The position numbers and the translations under genes were made by a program. A stretch of 64,000 nt of DNA from Candidatus Fermentibacterota bacterium (lineage in GTDB: Bacteria; Fermentibacterota; Fermentibacteria; Fermentibacterales; Fermentibacteraceae), in assembly GCA_002748705.1 (NCBI GenBank), contig PDSZ01000020.1:68933-132932 (forward strand), in the 5' to 3' direction. Positions 58,961 to 64,000 of this stretch are shown here, piece by piece. The notes under the pieces are model-generated. The model had not been told where the DNA came from. It did not search any database and saw only the letters and a list, made by a program, of their open reading frames with translations. The first letter of the stretch is position 1. The number at the start of each line of letters is the position of its first letter.

Positions 58961-59596
58961 ATGCGTTATACCATCACAGCATTACTGCTTGTTCTGACAG
59001 GAGTTTCATTCGCAGACTTCAGAGAGATAGGAGCAGGAGGAGGTCTGGCTACCAACCGCCCCTTCTGCGGTTCTTGAGGCGATCCAGGCAGACGGTACCA
59101 GGTTCTGGTACTTCAGAGTGAACTTATCGAGCCGCTGCTCATTCAAAGGATTGAACTCTATTCAACCCACTCGACTCATGCCAGAGGAGATTTCTACAAC
59201 TATGAGCTTCTGTTCTGTGAAACGGAAATAACATCCCTTTCCAGCAGTTTCGAGGCAAACTACGGGGGAAACACTCCGGTAACGGTGATGAAAAGGGATA
59301 CTCTATCCATTGACTGGTCGGGATCAGCTCCTGAATGGAACGGGTTTGATCTGGATACACCCTTTCAGTATCAGGGGGCCCGCAACCTTATCATTGAATT
59401 CAGGTACCTGGGAGATGACGGCCATACTGTGAACGCCAGGGCTGCGAACCTTCCTGCAGGTGACCGCTGTCTTTCCGCGGCCCTGCCCACCAGCAGCAAA
59501 GGCTCTTTCATGAGTTTTCTTACCTGCATGAGAATCCACTACTCCACTCAGGCACTTGACCGGACCACTTTTGGTGCAGTTAAAGTGATGTTCTGA
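58961..59596 (+). pseudogene. Secreted protein gene with one in-frame TGA
   Basis: AGAGGAG precedes ATG 58961. A 20-residue signal peptide (MRYTITALLLVLTGVSFA) is followed by FREIGAGGGLATNRPFCGS, then TGA at 59075-59077 (codon 39). The same frame then stays open for 172 codons (GDPGRRYQVLVLQSELI... to FGAVKVMF) with normal codon use. The original codon was probably TGG or GGA/CGA. Either a recent nonsense mutation, a sequencing error or readthrough. Family not recognised; predicted beta-rich secreted protein. Confidence 0.6.
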
Positions 59597-59606
59597 CATC
59601 TTCAGG

Positions 59607-59636
59607 TTGCGCATGGCGTGAACATTTGTTTAGTAT
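59607..59636 (+). promoter_or_regulatory. Promoter of DnaE-like gene, probably leaderless
   Basis: TTGCGC (59607-59612), 18 bases, TAGTAT (59631-59636). The ATG at 59643 is 6 bases past the -10, where transcription should start, and there is no Shine-Dalgarno sequence. Confidence 0.5.
59620..59631 (+). promoter_or_regulatory. LexA-like box (GAAC-N4-GTTT)
   Basis: GAACATTTGTTT fits the Gram-positive-type LexA site GAAC-N4-GTTY and lies between -35 and -10, a position where a repressor would block RNA polymerase. SOS control is usual for DnaE2/ImuC. Confidence 0.4.
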
Positions 59637-59642
59637 AGCAGT

Positions 59643-62435
59643 ATGGATAAGCCGCTCCTTCTATGGGTGAAGAGCGCCTTCAGTTTCAGATGGGGAACCG
59701 ATCTTCCGGAAGATCTGGCAGAAAAGGCGTGTCTCAGCGGTTTCGGCGGCGTCATGCTGGCGGACACAGATGGCGTGTATGGAACACACCGTTTTGCTGA
59801 AGCTGCTTCAGCTCATGGAATAAAGGGTATTGCCGGAGCTGAACTGAAAGAAGGTGTTGCCGGTGCGCTGGCTTCCGGATGGGGGCAGCTCTGCCGTCTG
59901 GTAACATCGGCTCGTATTCCTGAACAGTTTGACTGTGAAGAAGCACTGAAGGATTCATCTGATCTGTTCATTATTGTAAAAAGTCAGTCTGCAGGAGCTG
60001 CTCTTCTCAAAAGAGGCTGGTCCGGCAGGGTCTTTGTGCCGGTGCTTCCTGAAGAGAGCGATCCTGATTGTCTGCCTGGAGTGCTTCCTGTGGCCTGCTA
60101 CCCTTCCATGTACACAAGAGACTGTTCGCCTGAAGTACACAGGATGCTGAGAAAATTCGACGAGATTTTACCTGATTCCCATGTAAAATCACCTCCACTG
60201 AACAGCTGTAAACGGCGATTGCCTTTGTTCAGCAGAAACTTGTGGCGCAATGCTCCCTTTGCCCTGAGGAACAATATGAGACTTTTCGGGGAAGCGCTAA
60301 CTCTTCCTGAGAGAACTCCTTACAGGCCCCCTGTGATAACCGAAAATGATTTTGAGGAGTTGAAGCGAATACTGTTTCCCAGGCTCAGAAAGATGTACGG
60401 CAACAGCCAGGCGGCTGAGAAGAGAATGCTGGACGAATTGAGAGAGCTTTCCCAGGCAGGGCTCTGCGGATACTTTCTCGTTTTTCACAGGGTTCTTTCC
60501 TATTGCCGGCAGAAAAAGATACTTGCAGTTGCCAGAGGTTCGGCAGCAGGCAGTCTTGTTTCCCGGCTGCTTGGTCTTTCTGCCATCTGCCCTATACGGT
60601 ACGGCCTTTCCTTTACCCGATTCTTCAACAGGCTTCGTGATGATCCTCCGGATATTGATCTTGACATTGACGGAAGCCGGCGGAACATGGTTTATAAATG
60701 GTTTCTTAAAGAATGGGGTGAGAGAACTGCCGCAGTGTCAGCAACTGTCAACTACCGTACCAGGTCTGCTGTCAGAGTGGCATGTGCTGCACTGGGAGTT
60801 TCATGCGAAGAGACTGAAGTGTTTGCAGGGCTCTCAAAAAGTCCATGGGATCCTCTGTGGAGAGAACAGCTTCCTGCTCAGGTGGTTGAAAAAGCCGAGA
60901 TGGTCAGAGGGCTTCCTTCCCATCTGATGCCGCACCCGTGCGGAGTGGTTGTGGGAAAGGGTCTTATTGCTTCCACTGTACCTGTAGAAATCTGCTCAGG
61001 AGGGCTTCCGGTTACTCAGCTGGATATGCGCGGAGTGGAGTATGCCGGTCTTATCAAAATGGACCTTCTGGGACAGAGGGGCCTTACAGCCCTTGCTCTC
61101 GCTTCTCTGGAAAGTGATTTCGAGAAACTGATGAACCATTCAGGTTCTCTGAACAGCAGAACTCTGGATCTTATAGGCAGAGGTGCAACAATCGGAGTTC
61201 CTCACATAGAAAGCCCTGCCATGCGGGGACTTCTCAAGCGAATGGACATCGGTTCAGTTGAGGATGTAGCCCGTGCCCTTGCGCTGGTTCGCCCTGGCGC
61301 AGCATCAGGAGGCGGCAGGAATAAGTACATGGCAGGCGGCGAGAGAAATGTACCTGCCCCGCTGAGGAACATTCTCAGTGAGAACAGAGGAGTAATGCTC
61401 TATCAGGAGAATATTTCCGAAGCTGCCTCTGTTCTCATGGGTCTCAATCCAGCTGAAGGCGATCACATGAGAAAACAGCTGAAGAAAGGGCTTGTTTCAA
61501 GGGAAGAAGTCATCAGTCGCTGCCTGAAGCAGGGTTACTCTTCTGACCTGGCTGAAAAGGGCTGGGAACTTCTATCTGGATACGCAGGTTACGGATTCTG
61601 CAAGTCACACGCAATGACTTATGCAGCAGTGGCGTGTGCCTATGCAGCCATAAAAGCTGAAAGCCCTGGAAGGGCAATGGCTTCTTTTCTTGCTGCAGGC
61701 GGCGGATTCTACAGACACATGGTATATGTGGAAGAGAGCAGAAGGCTGGGGCTGAAAATACTTCCTCCTGATGTGAACCTCTCAGAGTGGTTCTGCACTT
61801 CTCCTGAGAATAATTCACTGATGCTGGGAATGGGTTTTCTGGACGGCATGGGAGAAACTGAGTTTCAGAAGCTGAAAAGGGGCAGACCATATGTACATCC
61901 TGTTCAGGTCAGGGCTGCAGGTATCGGGCTCCGGCTGGCAACGAATATGGCAATGGCAGGGTGTTTCGACTCAATGGGAATGAACAGAGCCCAGGCATCA
62001 TGGTGCGTCAGGGAGGACGCAGGCGGGCTTTTTCCTATGGGTATGCCGCCTCCTGAACTTCCGGAATACATACCTTCCTTCAGAGCAGAGAGGGAGCTGG
62101 CGCTGATGGATATAACCCTTGAAGCTCATCCGCTTTCTTTCAGGAACAGGCCTCCAGGTACCATTCCGGTTTCGGAAATGCCGGAGAGAGGTGAAAGCAC
62201 CGTCTGGGGCAGGGTTCTTGCTGAAAGAGCGCTGAAGGCAGGGGCAGGATTCTTCATGGTTGAAGACGAAACCGGTGTGGTGGATGTGTTTGTTCCTGAA
62301 ACCCTGTACAGGAAGGCCTCGGTTATCCTCAGGAGGCCCGGCAGTACACTGACGCTCCGCTGCAGAACCACAGAGGAGCGCACAGTGGTTACAGCGGTTC
62401 TGCAGGTCTGCGATTTGTGTTTTCCGGAGAGATGA
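59643..62435 (+). CDS. DnaE2/ImuC-like error-prone DNA polymerase III alpha
   Basis: 930-aa C-family polymerase, shorter than replicative DnaE. The N-terminal PHP domain is degenerate: the HxHS metal motif reads LLWVKSAFSF and LTDHDG reads LADTDG, so metal ligands are lost. The polymerase core is intact: VARGSAAGSLVSRLLGLS, catalytic DPPDIDLDIDGSRR and MDLLGQRGLTAL. An OB fold lies near the C-terminus (VWGRVLAERALKAGAGFFMVEDETG). DnaE2 enzymes copy damaged DNA during SOS; imuA/imuB partners are not in view. Confidence 0.85.
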   Translation: MDKPLLLWVKSAFSFRWGTDLPEDLAEKACLSGFGGVMLADTDGVYGTHRFAEAASAHGIKGIAGAELKEGVAGALASGWGQLCRLVTSARIPEQFDCEEALKDSSDLFIIVKSQSAGAALLKRGWSGRVFVPVLPEESDPDCLPGVLPVACYPSMYTRDCSPEVHRMLRKFDEILPDSHVKSPPLNSCKRRLPLFSRNLWRNAPFALRNNMRLFGEALTLPERTPYRPPVITENDFEELKRILFPRLRKMYGNSQAAEKRMLDELRELSQAGLCGYFLVFHRVLSYCRQKKILAVARGSAAGSLVSRLLGLSAICPIRYGLSFTRFFNRLRDDPPDIDLDIDGSRRNMVYKWFLKEWGERTAAVSATVNYRTRSAVRVACAALGVSCEETEVFAGLSKSPWDPLWREQLPAQVVEKAEMVRGLPSHLMPHPCGVVVGKGLIASTVPVEICSGGLPVTQLDMRGVEYAGLIKMDLLGQRGLTALALASLESDFEKLMNHSGSLNSRTLDLIGRGATIGVPHIESPAMRGLLKRMDIGSVEDVARALALVRPGAASGGGRNKYMAGGERNVPAPLRNILSENRGVMLYQENISEAASVLMGLNPAEGDHMRKQLKKGLVSREEVISRCLKQGYSSDLAEKGWELLSGYAGYGFCKSHAMTYAAVACAYAAIKAESPGRAMASFLAAGGGFYRHMVYVEESRRLGLKILPPDVNLSEWFCTSPENNSLMLGMGFLDGMGETEFQKLKRGRPYVHPVQVRAAGIGLRLATNMAMAGCFDSMGMNRAQASWCVREDAGGLFPMGMPPPELPEYIPSFRAERELALMDITLEAHPLSFRNRPPGTIPVSEMPERGESTVWGRVLAERALKAGAGFFMVEDETGVVDVFVPETLYRKASVILRRPGSTLTLRCRTTEERTVVTAVLQVCDLCFPER

Positions 62436-62602
62436 CGGTTACTACTTTTAGAAACTTCGGAAGCTTAAATGTCAACATCGAACGGAGGACAGACAAAGTG
62501 ATTCCTATAGTGATTGACGTAGATGACAATGGTCATGGCGCCTGTAGTGGAATAACGGATGAAGTGTGTTTAGGGGAACCTGTCTGGATTCCTTTACCCT
62601 AA
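62432..62602 (+). CDS. Possible small protein coupled to DnaE-like gene
   Basis: 56-codon ORF whose ATG overlaps the polymerase stop (ATGA). Peptide MTVTTFRNFGSLNVNIERR... then VIPIVIDVDDNGHGACSGI is acidic and matches no family I know. The GGAGAG upstream directly abuts the ATG. It may be real or a chance frame at the junction with AT-rich acquired DNA. 62603-62722 shows no gene. Confidence 0.3.
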   Translation: MTVTTFRNFGSLNVNIERRTDKVIPIVIDVDDNGHGACSGITDEVCLGEPVWIPLP

Positions 62603-62722
62603 GCATGACTGTAGGGGATTGATGTATTCATGTCTATACCCTAGTGAACTACCAGAGTATACATAGAGTGTTCTAATCGAAACAGAGTGACTAAAAGCAA
62701 GGAAAGGCATGGCAGGGATATC

Positions 62723-63283
62723 ATGATAAGAACAAAAAGGGTTTTGCTTAGACCTCTCAAAGATAGTGATAAATTGATACAGTATAAGTATGAACAAGAT
62801 TTACGAATTTGCACACTACAAGCTAGCAAACCAAGAGTAACAACAGAAATTTGCATTGATAAGTGGTATCAGCGTGCAACTGAAAGAGATCCGCATTTGT
62901 CTGTTTTCGCAATAGAGGTAGAGAAATGCTATATTGGTTACTGCACAATACAAAACACAGAATCAGATACATCAACATATATGTATGGTATTGTTATTGG
63001 CAATCACGAATATTGGGGAAATGGCTATGGCACCGAGGTGACATTAGCTATTATAGACTATGTATTTGTGTATCTAGGTGGAAGAAGAATTGGACTTGTC
63101 ACTAATTCGAAGAATGTGAGAGCTATTGAATGCTTTAAGAAATCAGGTTTCATTGTAGAGGGGCGTCTTAGAAAAGCACGCTGGGTAAAGGGAGGATATG
63201 CAGATTCAATCTATATGGGGATACTCAAGGAGGAATGGAAGCCTGTAGAGAAGGAAGATCCTGCATACACGGACTTGGAGTAG
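62723..63283 (+). CDS. GNAT acetyltransferase, RimJ/RimL-like
   Basis: About 186 aa from ATG 62723 (GGCAGGG 5 bases upstream). N-terminal RTKRVLLRPLKDSD is the RimJ/L start. The acetyl-CoA motif region reads IVIGNHEYWGNGYGTEVTLAIIDYVF, followed by RRIGLVTNSKNVRAIECFKKSGFIVEGRLRKA. Transfers acetyl to a protein N-terminus, small amine or antibiotic. Strikingly AT-rich codons compared with genes to the left and next to an IS, so probably acquired. Confidence 0.88.
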   Translation: MIRTKRVLLRPLKDSDKLIQYKYEQDLRICTLQASKPRVTTEICIDKWYQRATERDPHLSVFAIEVEKCYIGYCTIQNTESDTSTYMYGIVIGNHEYWGNGYGTEVTLAIIDYVFVYLGGRRIGLVTNSKNVRAIECFKKSGFIVEGRLRKARWVKGGYADSIYMGILKEEWKPVEKEDPAYTDLE

Positions 63284-63356
63284 CTATGTGCAAAACCAAT
63301 CAGCATGTAATACTGGCATTCGGAGCGTGTCAACATGGATGAGACAAATTTCATTT

Positions 63357-64000
63357 TCACTTAGACACCAAGCCCGTCAGACTCAGTTCTATTCCTTTTC
63401 CTGATTGTTGTACCTCTCCTTCAGTTTCAATAGTATTCCCAAGTTTTGGTGGATTGATCCAAACCCGATCAGGAATTACTGGAGGCTCAGGCATCTTTTT
63501 GACAAATCGTTCCGGGTGTTTCTCAAAAGCAGCCTTCAGGACTTTCTGCCGCCTTGCTCTGAGTTCCTCAGCATAACCATAGTGGACTGATGCCGGAGTC
63601 ATCAGCCCTATTCCTGAATGGTAATGCTCGTTGTTGTAGTAAGGAAAGAACACACGGCAAAATACCCTGGAGTCCTCAATTGAGCCGAATGTCTCGGGAA
63701 ACTCCGGGGAATACTTCATTGTCTTAAAATGCGATTCAGAATAAGGGTTATCGTTGGACACATAGGGTCTCGAATGAGTCTTGGTAATTCCGAGATCTGC
63801 GAGCAGGAATGCAACAGATTTGCTCTTCATGGAACTTCCCCGATCTGCGTGAATCGTCAGCGTGTCCTTTTCAATACCCTGCTTGCGACAGGTTTCTCTG
63901 ATCAGCCTTTTGGCAAGCTCAGCACTCTCTCGGGGAGCAACCATCCAGCCCACAACATACCTGCTGAAAATGTCAAGGATGACATACAGGTAGTAGTAGG
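63357..64000 (-). mobile_element. IS3-family transposase (DDE integrase core), N-terminal part beyond window
   Basis: The minus frame is open from the right edge to the stop at 63357, at least 214 codons. YYYLYVILDIFSRYVVGWMV precedes HADRGSSMKSKSVAFLLADLGI (second Asp) and DNPYSESHFKTMKYSPEFP (Glu), the rve/DDE order of IS3-type OrfB. The first Asp is probably just outside. The frame is intact as far as seen, so the element may be active. Terminal inverted repeat not identified. Confidence 0.88.

Noticed and set aside
59075..59110. Selenocysteine insertion element after the in-frame TGA
   Set aside because: The nearby bases do not form a convincing bSECIS with an apical GU-containing loop at the right distance, and the protein is not a redox enzyme.

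Overview
The window looks like a chromosomal segment of a Gram-negative (diderm) bacterium with about 50% GC by eye. Diderm features are several lipobox lipoproteins, a DUF481-like barrel on a TPR protein, a LolCDE/MacB-like ABC transporter and UppP. Genes favour AGA/AGG for arginine and often start with TTG. Ribosomal and RNA polymerase genes, a phosphate butyryltransferase and propeller/TPR surface proteins suggest an uncultured lineage of the FCB side (Fermentibacterota/Aegiribacteria-like). That placement is inference, not a match.

Layout. 1-6.2 kb: end of a GT4 glycosyltransferase, aspartokinase, UppP, and a large TPR/beta-barrel protein, then a stretch with gene remnants. 6.4-9.2 kb (minus): lipoprotein, ABC ATPase, permease. 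9.3-24 kb: an ancestral-type information-processing block: tRNA-Thr, Tyr, Gly, Thr, tuf, rpmG, tRNA-Trp, secE, nusG, rplK, rplA, rplJ, rplL, rpoB, rpoC, rpsL, rpsG, ended by a clear terminator; fusA does not follow. 24-25 kb looks non-coding. 25.1-27 kb: a PAS hybrid histidine kinase split by a -1 frameshift at a TTTTTTA heptamer. 27-31 kb: lysine 6-aminotransferase (minus), ptb, rpiB, wecB. 31-36.2 kb: transglutaminase lipoprotein, then ribD-ribE-ribBA-ribH-nusB with overlapping genes. 36.3-38.8 kb: decayed IS110- and IS1380-type transposases beside a zinc alcohol dehydrogenase of foreign composition. 39.2-45 kb: PP-loop amidotransferase-like enzyme, propeller lipoprotein, decayed ORFs, fhs, VanW-like protein. 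45.3-52 kb (minus): CoA-disulfide-reductase/rhodanese/TusA/DsrE fusion, MmpS-like lipoprotein, two methyltransferases, M20 peptidase, GT4.

52.3-56.1 kb holds the most interesting cassette. A zinc-ribbon membrane protein, a DUF2207-like membrane protein ending in a perfect (CACACAG)x2-GGR tail, a PqqD-like/radical-SAM/SPASM enzyme and a SAM methyltransferase are tightly coupled, as expected for a post-translational modification system acting on a membrane-protein tail. Next come a lipoprotein gene bracketed by two ~143-bp near-identical direct repeats, a membrane-bound spermidine-synthase-like protein, a secreted-protein gene interrupted by one in-frame TGA, and a compact DnaE2-like polymerase with an inactivated PHP site. 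The polymerase has a LexA-like box inside its promoter and probably a leaderless mRNA. The right end (62.4-64 kb) is AT-rich acquired DNA: a GNAT acetyltransferase and an IS3-type transposase cut by the window edge.
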